A DNA stretch of 64,000 nt, taken from the NCBI RefSeq assembly GCF_018139695.1, contig NZ_JAGSOG010000004.1:1-64000 (forward strand), read 5' to 3'. Positions 1 to 8,918 of the stretch are shown one piece after another. This stretch comes from Actinospica durhamensis (lineage in GTDB: Bacteria; Actinomycetota; Actinomycetes; Streptomycetales; Catenulisporaceae). The position numbers were made by a program, and so were the translations under genes. Under the pieces are notes generated by a model. It saw only the letters and a program-made list of their open reading frames with translations, made no database searches and was not told the DNA's origin. Within the stretch, counting starts at the first letter, position 1. Each line of letters starts with the position of its first letter.

Positions 1-177
1 CGCCACGCCACCACCGACACCGACACCTACTGCACTGGTCCGCCTGGCGAAGACGCCACCAAGCCACCGCCCGCCGATGCCACTACCAGCGACGATGCAA
101 CTCAGGGCAAGAATTGCAACTGTAGTACTAGTCAGCAGCCCAACGGGCGGGGCTTGCTCGGACCATCCTCGGAGCCG

Positions 178-765
178 TCACAGCTTTCCCCACACCCGGA
201 TCAGCCGGTGGCCGTCGAGCACCTGGGCTAGGTCCTCGACGAAGCGGGCGGCGAATTCGGGCCAGTTCCAGAACTCGAAGCCGAGGTAGCCGAAAGCGAA
301 GTAGTCGTCTGCCCACTGCCACGAGACCAGATCAGAAGCCTGTTCGCAGCTTGGGCAGGTGACGTTTGCTTCGCCTGTCTCGTACCAGACGTCGATCGCG
401 GCGAAGAAGGGGTCGTCAGGGCCTGCGATGGGCTTCCAGGACTCGGTGTAGAACCAGACACGAGCTGCGCACCGCGGACAGGTCGCGTACCGGGCACCGC
501 CCTGGCCGCCGTAGAAGACGGTTCGTCCGATGGCGATGTTGAGGCCGTCCGTCGGCTCCCAGTCGGGATCCGCGACCGCCTTCGCCCAGCTTTGGCCGGG
601 TGGATTGCCCAACGGTGCGCCGAGCACGCAGTTGGTGCGCTCGGCGCTGACGATCGCCTCTCGAACTAGCCAGTCGAGTCCACGGCTCGCCAGGTCCGCG
701 GCCTCGGCGGGCGTGGCGTCGAGGTCGACGAGGGTTTGGAAGAGGTTGCCCATGGTGTCGACCAT
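178..765 (-). CDS. Zinc-ribbon hypothetical protein
   Basis: A 195-residue soluble protein of unknown function. Its second half carries two CPxC pairs (CPRC and, about 45 residues later, CPSC), spaced as in a four-cysteine zinc ribbon, within an aromatic-rich sequence. I place the start at the Met-Val-Asp at 765, because the longer frame up to 966 runs through the start of the divergent acetyltransferase gene and reads as low-complexity sequence. I do not recognise a named family; similar cysteine-bearing hypothetical proteins are common in actinomycetes. Confidence 0.6.
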   Translation of the reverse strand: MVDTMGNLFQTLVDLDATPAEAADLASRGLDWLVREAIVSAERTNCVLGAPLGNPPGQSWAKAVADPDWEPTDGLNIAIGRTVFYGGQGGARYATCPRCAARVWFYTESWKPIAGPDDPFFAAIDVWYETGEANVTCPSCEQASDLVSWQWADDYFAFGYLGFEFWNWPEFAARFVEDLAQVLDGHRLIRVWGKL

Positions 766-898
766 AGAGTTGAGCACCGACAGCGCCGGAGCCACTTCGG
801 TGACAGAGCCATATTCGATTGACCCCACCTCCCTCTGCTGCCTAGCGTTGCCCGGGTTCGCTTCACCGTCGTTGAGGCTGTATACCGGAGGCGAAGTT

Positions 899-1874
899 TT
901 GCCCGCTCGCACCATCGCTTTTCGTCCCAGTACCGAGGCCGACCTCGACCGGATCCTTCCCTTCATCCGGCGTGACGGGGCTTGCCCGTTGACGGTGGAT
1001 GGCTACCGGGCCCACGTCGAGGACGGGCAGTACCGCCACGGGTGGACCTGGATCGCCGAGGAGTCCGGCGGCGACATCCGGGCCGTCGCCATCTGGTGCC
1101 TCGCCGAAGGATTCGGAACCGGTCTCGCTCGATGCCTTCTACGTTCACGAATCCTTCGGCGTCGATGAGGAGGAGCGCGTCGCGCTTGCGGCGGGTTTGC
1201 TGCATGCGGCGCATGCGGCGTTTGCCGGCGAGTTCGGGCTGAGCGAGCCGCCTGCGTGCCACGTTTTCGTGCCGGGGGACTGGCGAGAGCGGGCTGATGT
1301 TGTCAGTGCGCTGTCATGGCGGCGGGAGGCCGTCACCCGGGCCGGCCTTGGGACTCTGCTCGAGCGGTTGCGGTTCGAATGGACGGCGGCGGACGGGCTT
1401 GCCGAGCCCGGGGGCGAGCTCGAGTTTCGTGCGGAGTCGGACGATGCGGTGTTCGTGGACCTGTTCTCCCGCGTGCTTTCCGAATCCCTCGACACCACCT
1501 CGACTCGGGAGGCGGCGCGCGTTGGTAGTGCTGAGCAGGCGCGCCAAGACGTTGCCCACCTGCGTGATCTGATGGTCGGTGATCGCTCGTGGTGGCGGGT
1601 TGCCGTCAATCGGGACGGCGAGACCGTGGGCTTCGGCATTCCCTCGGCCAACCTCAGTTTCCCCGTTGTCGGCTACCTCGGCGTTCTGCCCGAGTATCGA
1701 GGACGCGGCTACGTGGACGCCATACTTGTCGAGATCACGCGGATCCTCGTTGCCGAGGCCGACGCCACGACCATCCGGGCGGACACCGATCTGGTCAACG
1801 AGCCGATGGCGGCTGCGTTCCTGCGGGCCGGGTATCGCAATCACGCTCGGCGGCTGGTGTTCTCAGCGGGCTGA
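899..1874 (+). pseudogene. Two-domain GNAT acetyltransferase, frame disrupted near 1110
   Basis: An N-acetyltransferase of the GNAT superfamily split over two frames. The N-terminal part (TTG start at 899, preceded by GGAGG at 887-891) reads TIAFRPSTEADLDRILPFI and stays open to about 1110. The protein then continues in another frame from SEPVSLDAFYVHESFG to the stop at 1874, ending with the acetyl-CoA-binding signature VLPEYRGRGY. A single-base insertion or deletion in 1105-1125 would restore one protein of about 325 residues. The substrate is not visible. Either a recent pseudogene or a sequence error; codon use is high-GC on both sides of the break. Confidence 0.65.
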
Positions 1875-1896
1875 TGCGCTGTGCAGGCGCTCGCTC

Positions 1897-2556
1897 CTAC
1901 TCCTCGGTCAGGATCCGGACGAGGTCGTCGGGGGCTTCGCGGGCGATGGCGTGGCCGATCGGCAGGGTGTGGACATGCCAGTCGGGGTCGTCGCGCAGCC
2001 GTTCGTAGACGCCGGTGAAGGGCGTCTCGGCCCAGGCGGACAGGTAGATGTAGTCGCGGCGCTGGACCTTGGGCTCGCTTTCGAGCCTGATCCGCTGCAG
2101 GAACGCCGCGAGGGGGTGCGCGGTGGTGCGCGGGTCCAGGCCGGGCGGGGGAGTGACGGTGAGGCCGTCGGCCTCGGCTCCTTCGAGGAACAGCTTCCGG
2201 TAGCCCGGGCTGGTCAGGTTGAAGCAGGAGTCTCCGTCGCTCGGGACGTAGGCGTCGCTGTAGACGAGGCGGCGGATGCGCCCGCCGGCGCGGGCCGCGG
2301 CTCCGGTGATGACCATGCCGGAGTAGCTGTGCCCGAGGAGCACGGCGTCGTGGATGTCTTCGGTTTCCAGCAGCGTGAGCACGTCCTGGATGTGCGTGTC
2401 CAGGTTGGTCTGTGCGGTGCGGGGGCGCGCCGGATCGCCGAGGCCGGTGAGGGTGACGGGGAAGACCGTGTGGCCTTGGCGGCGCAGCGTTTCGGCGATG
2501 GGCTCGAAGTACCAGCCGCCGTGCCAGGCCCCGGGAACGAGAACGAAGGTCGTCAT
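1897..2556 (-). CDS. Alpha/beta hydrolase (esterase-like)
   Basis: A 219-residue alpha/beta-fold hydrolase starting MTTFVLVPGAWHGGWYF. The oxyanion-hole motif VPGAWHGG lies at the N-terminus, the nucleophile elbow is GHSYSG (Ser near residue 77) and a C-terminal GHAIAREAPDDL supplies the catalytic His. The physiological substrate is unknown; the family includes small-ester hydrolases. The gene faces the PadR gene at 2629, and the start codons flank a perfect palindrome, so it is probably repressed by that regulator. Confidence 0.85.
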   Translation of the reverse strand: MTTFVLVPGAWHGGWYFEPIAETLRRQGHTVFPVTLTGLGDPARPRTAQTNLDTHIQDVLTLLETEDIHDAVLLGHSYSGMVITGAAARAGGRIRRLVYSDAYVPSDGDSCFNLTSPGYRKLFLEGAEADGLTVTPPPGLDPRTTAHPLAAFLQRIRLESEPKVQRRDYIYLSAWAETPFTGVYERLRDDPDWHVHTLPIGHAIAREAPDDLVRILTEE

Positions 2557-2562
2557 GGCTAT

Positions 2563-2591
2563 GACTCTAATCGAGGCACTCGATTAGAGTC
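2563..2591. promoter_or_regulatory. Perfect 13-bp inverted repeat, probable PadR operator
   Basis: GACTCTAATCGAG and its exact reverse complement are separated by GCA. The palindrome lies 6 bases upstream of the hydrolase start on the minus strand and 37 bases upstream of the PadR GTG start on the plus strand, so one dimer bound here could control both promoters. It is more AT-rich than its surroundings. Confidence 0.8.
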
Positions 2592-2628
2592 AACTCTCTT
2601 CGTGGGCCCTCGGGGTTAGGATGGTGGC

Positions 2629-3171
2629 GTGTTGACCTTGAGCATCCTGGGATTCCTGGCCGAAGAGCCGCTGCACGCCTACGAGCTGCGTGCCCGGATC
2701 TCCGGACTGTCCGGCCACGTGCGCCCGGTCAGCGACGGAGCGCTCTACCCCGCGTTGAACCGGCTGCGCGAGGCCGGATACCTGGACCGGCAGGAGGAAC
2801 CCGGTCGCGGAGCGACTCCGCGCCAGGTGCTCTCGCTCACCGACGCCGGCCGCGTCGAGCTGCTCCGCAGGCTCCGCGAGCCGGCCGAGGTCGAGATCAC
2901 CGACCGCAACTCCTTCCTCGTCGTCCTCGCCTTCCTCGGCCACCTGCCCGATCCCGCCGACCAGGCCCGAATCCTGAGGCGGCGCCTGGAGTTCATGAAC
3001 CGGCCCGCCAGCTACTTCTACGTGGACGGCAAGCCGCTGCGCGCCGCCCAGATGACCGACCGCTTCCGCAAGGGCATGATCACCCTCGCCGCGGGCACCA
3101 GCCGCGCCGACCGCGCCTGGCTCGAGGCAACCATCGCCGACCTCGAGGGCGAGTCGGCCGCCGGCGCATGA
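2629..3171 (+). CDS. PadR-family transcriptional regulator
   Basis: A 180-residue PadR-type repressor. The winged helix occupies residues 1-80 (LSILGFLAEEPLHAYELRARI, then GALYPALNRLREAGYLDR), and the C-terminal helical part (about 95-175) matches the dimerisation domain of the longer PadR subgroup. The start is GTG at 2629. PadR proteins usually sense small aromatic or toxic ligands and repress an adjacent gene; here the target is most likely the divergent hydrolase, plus itself, through the palindrome at 2563-2591. Confidence 0.88.
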   Translation: MLTLSILGFLAEEPLHAYELRARISGLSGHVRPVSDGALYPALNRLREAGYLDRQEEPGRGATPRQVLSLTDAGRVELLRRLREPAEVEITDRNSFLVVLAFLGHLPDPADQARILRRRLEFMNRPASYFYVDGKPLRAAQMTDRFRKGMITLAAGTSRADRAWLEATIADLEGESAAGA

Positions 3172-3290
3172 TCGAAGGCTGACGAGGGGTGCTCGAGCGC
3201 GCCGAGGTCGCTGCGTCGCAACCGCCTTGATCACGAATGATGTTCCTGGCAGGATGTCGCCACGTGGGCAATCATGGGGGGAATAACGTC

Positions 3291-3638
3291 ATGACATCTG
3301 AAGACGCCGGCCGGGGGCGGACCAGGCGTCGGGGCGCGGCGGTGCCGTTGGCGCTCGGCGGGGTCTTCGTGGCGAGCCTGGCCACGCTGGCGGCCTGTTC
3401 ATCGGACACTGATACCGAGCGCTGCATCGACACCCGTACGAACACGGTGATCGACGACAAGTACTGCGCGGACACCAGCACGGCCACCTCGTACGCGCAC
3501 TGGTACACCGGCGGCAGCGGGTTCAAGATCGGCTCGAAGGTCTCCGGCGGCGAGGAGGGCGAGCACGGCGTCGCGCGCGGCGGGCTCGGTGGACACGGTG
3601 GGGAAGGCGGCGGCGAGGGCGGCCACGCCGGCGGCTGA
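3291..3638 (+). CDS. Small Gly-rich lipoprotein-like protein (YgiB-like role)
   Basis: A 115-residue secreted or membrane-anchored protein. It has a basic N-terminus (RGRTRRR), a hydrophobic segment (residues 16-34) and a lipobox-like LATLAAC with Cys36, followed by SSDTD. The middle has paired cysteines (ERCID, DKYCAD) and the C-terminus is a Gly/His-rich tail. I start it at the ATG at 3291 instead of 3237, since the extra residues are not signal-like. The next gene begins 13 bases downstream and is a glutathionylspermidine-synthase homologue, the same pairing as ygiB-ygiC in enterobacteria; the shared role is inferred from context only. Confidence 0.65.
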   Translation: MTSEDAGRGRTRRRGAAVPLALGGVFVASLATLAACSSDTDTERCIDTRTNTVIDDKYCADTSTATSYAHWYTGGSGFKIGSKVSGGEEGEHGVARGGLGGHGGEGGGEGGHAGG

Positions 3639-3651
3639 CAAGGAGATCCCG

Positions 3652-4887
3652 ATGCGACGCATACCGATCGACGCGCGTCCCGGCTGGCGCCGGACCGTCG
3701 AGGCCCAGGGCCTCGTCTTCGCGACCACCCCGACCGCGGACGGCCGCGAACTGCCGTACTGGTACGAGTCGGCGTACTACGCGCTGACCACGGACGAGGT
3801 CGACGTGCTCGAGGACACGGCCGCGCAGCTGCATCAGCTGTGCCTGCGGGCCGTCGAGCACGTCATCGCCGAGGAAGGATTCGCCCGCTTCGGCATCACC
3901 GACGAACGCGTCGTGGCGGCCGTTCGGCGGTCCTGGGACGCGCGCCCGCCGAGCCTCTACGGCCGCTTCGATCTGGCCTACGACGGCCGGGGCGGGCCGG
4001 CAAAACTGTTGGAGTACAACGCGGACACGCCCACCGGCCTGCTCGAGGCGGCGATCTGCCAGTGGTACTGGCTGCAGGACACGCACCCGGCCGCCGACCA
4101 GTGGAACTCGCTGCACGAGCGCCTGGTCGAAGCCTGGCGCGCGGCGGCGAAGGCCTTCGCGCCCGGGCCGGTGCATGTCACCCACACCAGCGTCGACACC
4201 AGCGGCGAGGAGGAGATGACCTGCGCGTACCTGGCCGAGACGGCGCAGCAGGCCGGGCTTGAGGTGGTCACGCTGCCGATCGAGCAGGTCGGCTGGCAGC
4301 GCCGCGACGCCCGCTTCGTCGACCTCGCGCTGCGCCCGATCCGCACCGCCTTCAAGCTCTATCCGTGGGAGTGGATCGTCCGCGACCCCTTCGGCGCGCA
4401 GATCCTCGACCAGCTCACCGCCGCCCGTTCCGGTAACGGAGCGGCCGCCGCGACGCAGTGGATCGAGCCGATCTGGAAGATGCTGCTGTCGAACAAGGCC
4501 CTGCTGGCCGTGCTCTGGGAACTGTTCCCCGACCACCCGAACCTGCTCCCCGCGTACCTCGACGGCCCGCGCGACCTCACCCGCCACGTCGCCAAGCCCC
4601 TGCTCGGCCGCGAGGGCGACGCCATCCGCATCACCGGCGCCGGCGCGGACTCGATCGTCCAGCCGGGCACCGGCGGCGCCGAGGGCTGGGTCCACCAGCA
4701 GTACACGCCGCTGCCCGACTACGACGGCAACCGCCCCGTCCTCGGTGCCTGGGTCGTCGCCGGGGAGCCCGCCGGCCTCGGCATCCGCGAATCCGACGGC
4801 CCCGTGACCGACTATCACGCCCGCTTCGTCCCACACCTCAGGCGACCATTCTGCTGTCAGCTAAATTCCGCCACATACACGCCCTGA
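3652..4887 (+). CDS. Glutathionylspermidine synthase-like ATP-grasp protein
   Basis: A 411-residue member of the glutathionylspermidine synthase C-terminal (GSP_synth) family. The segment KLLEYNADTPTGLLEA near residue 120 is the family signature, and a later ATP-grasp region contains the acidic/Asn metal-binding residues before LGAWVVAGEPAGLGIRESDGPVTDYHARFVPH. The start at 3652 follows AAGGAG. Actinomycetes do not make glutathionylspermidine, so the amide-ligase substrate is probably something else. Likely cotranscribed with the preceding lipoprotein. The last 12 or so residues (after FVPH) look unlike family members and may reflect a displaced stop. Confidence 0.8.
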   Translation: MRRIPIDARPGWRRTVEAQGLVFATTPTADGRELPYWYESAYYALTTDEVDVLEDTAAQLHQLCLRAVEHVIAEEGFARFGITDERVVAAVRRSWDARPPSLYGRFDLAYDGRGGPAKLLEYNADTPTGLLEAAICQWYWLQDTHPAADQWNSLHERLVEAWRAAAKAFAPGPVHVTHTSVDTSGEEEMTCAYLAETAQQAGLEVVTLPIEQVGWQRRDARFVDLALRPIRTAFKLYPWEWIVRDPFGAQILDQLTAARSGNGAAAATQWIEPIWKMLLSNKALLAVLWELFPDHPNLLPAYLDGPRDLTRHVAKPLLGREGDAIRITGAGADSIVQPGTGGAEGWVHQQYTPLPDYDGNRPVLGAWVVAGEPAGLGIRESDGPVTDYHARFVPHLRRPFCCQLNSATYTP

Positions 4888-4972
4888 ACGCCGACAGCCG
4901 ACCTACGCTGGCAATATCCCGGCCCTGGTCGGTGATGTCACCGGCGGGAGCGGAACGGAGGAGGAGGCGGCC

Positions 4973-5950
4973 ATGCGTGTGGTGATTCTGAGTGGCACGT
5001 CGTTCGTCGGCAGGGCGATCTGCGCGGAACTGGTCGCGCGAGGGCACGAGTTGCTCGTGGTCCATCGCGGGCAGACCGAACCACCGGATCTGGCCCCGGC
5101 CACCCACCTGCACGCCGACCGTGCGTCCTGGCCCGAGCGCCGGGCCGAGATCGCGGCGTTCCGGCCCGACGCGGCAGTGGACGTCTCTGCACTGGACGGG
5201 CCGGGCGCGGACAGTGCGCTGCGGGCGCTGCCGGAAGGACTGCGGTTGGTCGTGCTCTCCAGCGTGAACGTCTACCGGGCCTACGAGTCGGTGCGCGCCG
5301 GGATCCACACCGATGCCGTGCCGCTCACCGAGCAGTCCCCGCTGCGCACGGCCCGCCACCTCGACGGGCCGGAGTGGGAGAACCTGGACCTTGAGGCGCG
5401 CTACCTGGCGGCCGGCGCCACCGTGCTGCGTCTCGGCGCCGTCTACGGGGAGCACGACTACCAGCGCCGTCTCGAGTTCGTGCTGCGCAGAGTGCGGGCG
5501 CGGCGCGCACGGATTCCCTTCGGAGCAGGTACTTTCCTGTTCAGCAGGATCTACGTCGGCGACGTCGCCACCGCAGTCGCCGCGGCCCTGGAGCGCACGG
5601 CCACGGCCGACGAAGGCGAGGTGTTCAACATCGTCGAATCCGCGACCCCGTCGATACGGCTGCTGGCCGAACAGGTCCTGGCTGCGCTCGGCAGCACCGC
5701 GGAACTGGTCACCGTACCCGACGACGTACTGCCGCCGGACCTTCGGATCACCCGCGCCGGGTCCCAGGCACTCCTGGCCGACGCCGCGAAGGCCCGTGAG
5801 CACCTCGACTGGCGGGAGAGCGATCCCGCGCAGGCGCTGCAACGCACCATCGCATGGCACTTGGGCAACCCGCCTCCCGCAGACGACGACTTCGCGCCGG
5901 ACGACGCCGCGTTGCGCCAGGCTGTGCGGCGCCAGGCCGTGCCGCGCTGA
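4973..5950 (+). CDS. NAD-dependent epimerase/dehydratase-like reductase
   Basis: A 325-residue extended short-chain dehydrogenase-like protein. The N-terminal Rossmann motif is MRVVILSGTSFVGRAI, and a later RIYVGDVATAVAAAL matches the C-terminal substrate-loop region of the epimerase family. The usual YxxxK catalytic pair is not obvious: the expected region reads SSVNVYRAYESVR. It may bind the nucleotide with altered catalysis. Substrate unknown. The gene is preceded by GGAGGAGG and stands alone between the ATP-grasp gene and the convergent hydrolase. Confidence 0.75.
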   Translation: MRVVILSGTSFVGRAICAELVARGHELLVVHRGQTEPPDLAPATHLHADRASWPERRAEIAAFRPDAAVDVSALDGPGADSALRALPEGLRLVVLSSVNVYRAYESVRAGIHTDAVPLTEQSPLRTARHLDGPEWENLDLEARYLAAGATVLRLGAVYGEHDYQRRLEFVLRRVRARRARIPFGAGTFLFSRIYVGDVATAVAAALERTATADEGEVFNIVESATPSIRLLAEQVLAALGSTAELVTVPDDVLPPDLRITRAGSQALLADAAKAREHLDWRESDPAQALQRTIAWHLGNPPPADDDFAPDDAALRQAVRRQAVPR

Positions 5951-5957
5951 GTCCGGA

Positions 5958-6879
5958 TCAGGAGGTCGGCTTCGCGGTCGGGACGTCCTGACCGCTCATC
6001 ATGTCCGTGATCAGCTGGGGGATGCGCTCGCGCGCGATCTGGCAGATGGTGTTGTGCCCGGCGCCTTCGACCAGTTCGAGCCGCTTGGGTCCGGCCGCGC
6101 GGCGGTGGAGCTCGGCTGCCATGGCCGGGGTGCCCACCGTGTCCCGGGTGCCGGTGACGATGAGCACGGGAAGCCTCAGCCCGGTGATCCGGGCGCGTGA
6201 GTCGAAGGCCTTGGCGAGCCCGAGCCATCGCAGGGGGCGCAGAGCCGTGCCGAAGGGCCAGACGTCCACCGTGTTCGTCAGAGGGCTGATCAGGATCAGC
6301 CCGGCGCAGTCGGGGTACTCGACGGCGAGGCGGACCGCGATCGTCGAGCCGATGGAGCGACCGCAGATCCAGATCTGGGAGAGCGGGATCCCGCGCTCCT
6401 CGGTCAGATGGCGCAGTCCCGCGCAAGCGTCGGCCGCCGTCGTGGCCGCGCTCGGTTTGGCGGGGCTGCTGGTGCCGTAGCCGCGGTAGTCCATCAGCAG
6501 CAGATTCGCGCCGGTCAGGCCCAGCAATGGGCGCCTCGAGTGTCGCCTCGTCCTCGAGTGCGTAGCCGTTGCCGTGGAAGTACAGCAGCGTACGCGGTTG
6601 CCCGGGAGCGTCGGTGCCGGCGATCCACCAGGCGTGCACGGTATCCGCGCCCGCGATGGCGCCCCCGTCGCCGGAGCCCGCGTTCCCCGGCGCCCCGTTG
6701 CCGGAGCCTGTGCCGATCTCGAGCTGCAGTTCCTCACGTACGAACTCGGCGCCCGGGGTCTCGGTCGGCTTGCCGGCGCCCGGGAACGCGGCCGCGTCGT
6801 GGCCGACCAGCGCCGACACAAGGAACAGTACGTACACGACGACCAACGAGCCGAGCACCCAGGCCGGCACTGCGAACAT
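5958..6879 (-). pseudogene. Membrane-anchored alpha/beta hydrolase, frame disrupted near 6535
   Basis: An alpha/beta hydrolase of the BAAT/DUF1749-like serine hydrolase type. It starts MFAVPAWVLGSLVVVYVLF (one N-terminal membrane helix, RBS GGAGGGGAC) and reads to TLLYFHGNGYALEDEATLEAP, after which the frame changes. The other frame continues LLGLTGANLLLMDYRGYGTSSPAKP, with the nucleophile elbow GRSIGS and a final EGAGHNTI (catalytic His), to the stop at 5958. A one-base change in about 6527-6541 joins the halves into one protein of about 306 residues. Either a recent inactivation or a sequencing error. Substrate unknown. Confidence 0.7.
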
Positions 6880-6991
6880 CCCGTCCCCTCCCCACAAACC
6901 CGAGGCCGACGGTAGCGCAGAACGTCGCTGCACGCGCTCGCCCGACGCGGATCGGCTTTCACCGTCGGGCGGGCGTTAACATCGCCTGGTC

Positions 6992-8602
6992 ATGCGCCGT
7001 GTCTTCGAGCTGCTGCGTCGGCCTACCGTCTTTCTCGCCGTGGGCCTCATCCTCAGCGCGTTCTCCGGTTCGGTCTACCTGTTGACGGCCAATCTGGCGG
7101 TCGGCTCCGAGGCCGTCCTCGCGCTCAACGGTCTCAATATCCTGCTGGCCGCGATCAGCACCGGCGTGATGTCGGGGATCGAACAGGAGATGGTGCGCGC
7201 GGTCAGCCGGGCCCTCGCCCGCGGGCTCCCGACCGCGCCCGTCATCCGCCGGCAGGTCAGGCAGGCCGCCTGGTTCGTCGGCAGCACCCTGGTCGCCTGC
7301 CTGTTGCTCGCTCCGGTGCTCACCGATCACTGGCTTGACGGCCAGTGGGTGCTGTACGCCGAGCTGATGCTGGGGCTGGCCGGAGCGATGGTCTCGTTCC
7401 AGGTGCGCGGCACGCTCTCCGGGCGGCAGGACTTCCACGTGTACGCGATCAGCCTGCTGGTCGAGGCGCTCACGCGAATGATCCCGAGTCTGCTGCTCCT
7501 GGCCGTGGGCTGCAAAGCCGTCTGGCTCTACGGCCTGGTGTTCGGGCTCGGCCCGGTGCTCTCCGCGGTGACCGCGATCCGGCTGCCCCAGGTCTGGCAC
7601 CGTCCACACCTGGTGAACCTCGAGGTGTGCGAGGGCCCCGGGGGCGACCGGGCGCAGGACGAGGAGCGCGGCAGTCGGGCCGGGGCCAACCTGAGCCTGC
7701 TCACCGGCGCGACGCTCGCCTCGCAGCTGCTGCTCAACGCCGTGCCGCTGCTCGTGGACGCGCGGTATCAGCACTCGAAAAACCCGGAGGAGCTCGGGAT
7801 CGCCGCCGGGATCACCTCGGCGGTCGGCCTGGCCAGGCTCGGCGTCATCGCGCTGCTGCCGATCCAGACGCCGCTGCTGCCCAAGCTGACGACGGCGGCC
7901 GAGCGAGGCGAGTACCGCAGTGTGCGCCGCATGACGCTGCTGCTCGTGGGTTTCTGCGTGGGCCTCGGCCTGGCCGCGGTACTGCTGAGCGCCACGTTGG
8001 GCCCCTGGATCCTGCGCAACATCCTGCACGCCCACGGCGCACCGCTCCCGAGCTGGTTCCTCGCCGCCCTCGCTGCGGGCACCGGGCTCCTGATGGTCGG
8101 TTTCATCCTGCAAGCCGGCCTGATCGCGATGAACCGCCATGTCGGTGTGATGATCGGCTGGGGCTTCGGCGTGGTCGTGACCGTGCCCGTCTTCACGGTC
8201 CCCGGCTCGCACTCCATCCTGGACATCACCGCGCTCGGCGCCCTCGTCGGCCCCGCCGCCACCGCCCTGTTCCTGGCGGGCGCCCTCGGGTGGTCGATGC
8301 GCCCCAGCGCCACCGTCCCCGGTCCACACGACAGTGCCCTCCCCATCCGCGCGGATAGGAGGGCACGAACGCGTGCGGCTGCAGGATCAGCGGTAGCGGC
8401 CGGGCTCGTGGCCCGACAGGCGCAGCAGGAGCAGCACCACGAACGCGCCGACGATCGAGCCGATGATGCCGGTGGCGTGGAACTGGTGGATCGAGAAGGT
8501 GTGGAACTGGATCATGTTCTCCAGGAATCCGCCGACGAACGAGCCGACCACTCCCAGCACGATGGTGCCGAGAACGCCGAGCGAGTCGCGCCCAGGCAGT
8601 AG
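6992..8602 (+). CDS. Multi-spanning flippase-like membrane protein (polysaccharide export type)
   Basis: A polytopic protein with about 12-14 hydrophobic segments from residue 10 to about 440, resembling MATE/MOP-superfamily polysaccharide flippases (O-antigen translocase-like). The substrate is unknown. The frame as read gives 536 residues, but the last 75 or so (after WSMRPSATVPG) are hydrophilic, lie antisense to the GlsB-like gene and cross a strong hairpin at 8334-8366. The natural end is therefore probably near 8300-8358, where the neighbouring frame has a TAG inside the hairpin. No operon partner is apparent. Confidence 0.7.
   Translation: MRRVFELLRRPTVFLAVGLILSAFSGSVYLLTANLAVGSEAVLALNGLNILLAAISTGVMSGIEQEMVRAVSRALARGLPTAPVIRRQVRQAAWFVGSTLVACLLLAPVLTDHWLDGQWVLYAELMLGLAGAMVSFQVRGTLSGRQDFHVYAISLLVEALTRMIPSLLLLAVGCKAVWLYGLVFGLGPVLSAVTAIRLPQVWHRPHLVNLEVCEGPGGDRAQDEERGSRAGANLSLLTGATLASQLLLNAVPLLVDARYQHSKNPEELGIAAGITSAVGLARLGVIALLPIQTPLLPKLTTAAERGEYRSVRRMTLLLVGFCVGLGLAAVLLSATLGPWILRNILHAHGAPLPSWFLAALAAGTGLLMVGFILQAGLIAMNRHVGVMIGWGFGVVVTVPVFTVPGSHSILDITALGALVGPAATALFLAGALGWSMRPSATVPGPHDSALPIRADRRARTRAAAGSAVAAGLVARQAQQEQHHERADDRADDAGGVELVDREGVELDHVLQESADERADHSQHDGAENAERVAPRQ
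8334..8366 (+). terminator. Hairpin terminator for the flippase-like gene
   Basis: GTGCCCTCC (8334-8342) pairs perfectly with GGAGGGCAC (8358-8366), and the inner loop contains the self-complementary ATCCGCGCGGAT. It sits between the flippase-like gene and the convergent GlsB-like gene and could stop transcription from both sides. No T-tract follows, which is usual for high-GC actinomycete terminators. Confidence 0.6.
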
Positions 8603-8665
8603 AGCACGCGCAATCAGGCCGGCGATCGCGCCGACGATGATCAGGACGATGATGAAAGTAGCCAT
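8387..8665 (-). CDS. GlsB/YeaQ/YmgE-family stress membrane protein
   Basis: A 92-residue membrane protein of the transglycosylase-associated (GlsB/YeaQ/YmgE) family. It has three hydrophobic helices: residues 2-22 (FIIVLIIVGAIAGLIARALLPG), 28-48 and 66-82. The GxIAGxIAR/LLPG motif and the glycine-rich second helix are typical, and the length fits the family. Family members are often induced by envelope or general stress; the molecular function is unsettled. Convergent with the flippase-like gene. Confidence 0.9.
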   Translation of the reverse strand: MATFIIVLIIVGAIAGLIARALLPGRDSLGVLGTIVLGVVGSFVGGFLENMIQFHTFSIHQFHATGIIGSIVGAFVVLLLLRLSGHEPGRYR

Positions 8666-8871
8666 GACTCACGGGTGACCGGGATCCGCCCGAACATTCC
8701 CTCCAGGCCGACACGACTCCCCGGCCTGGGCAGATGCGGGGGAAGACGAAGGAGAGACGGGGAAAAGCCGGGGGAGCGCGCACCGCGACGCCCGCCACCG
8801 CACCGCGGTGGCGGACGTTCTGACGTCGCGTTCGGAACGCCGCTGCGAACGTGCGCGGTCCGGCCGAGGTC

Positions 8872-8918
8872 TTGACACGGCGTCACGCCGGTCATCTATT
8901 GTGCTAGTCATCTAGATG
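8872..8918 (+). promoter_or_regulatory. Promoter and putative operator of the GntR/ABC operon
   Basis: TTGACA (8872-8877) is followed after 17-19 bases by a -10-like TCTATTGT. The octamer GTCATCTA occurs twice (8891-8898 and 8907-8914), 16 bases apart, and CATCTAGATG (8909-8918) is palindromic and contains the ATG at 8916. A start point about 7 bases after the -10 would leave almost no leader, so the mRNA may be leaderless. Autoregulation by the GntR protein is inferred from these repeats. Confidence 0.6.

Noticed and set aside
1-231. Open frame entering from the left edge
   Set aside because: Open by chance in high-GC sequence; no motif is recognisable, and it overlaps the zinc-ribbon gene on the other strand.
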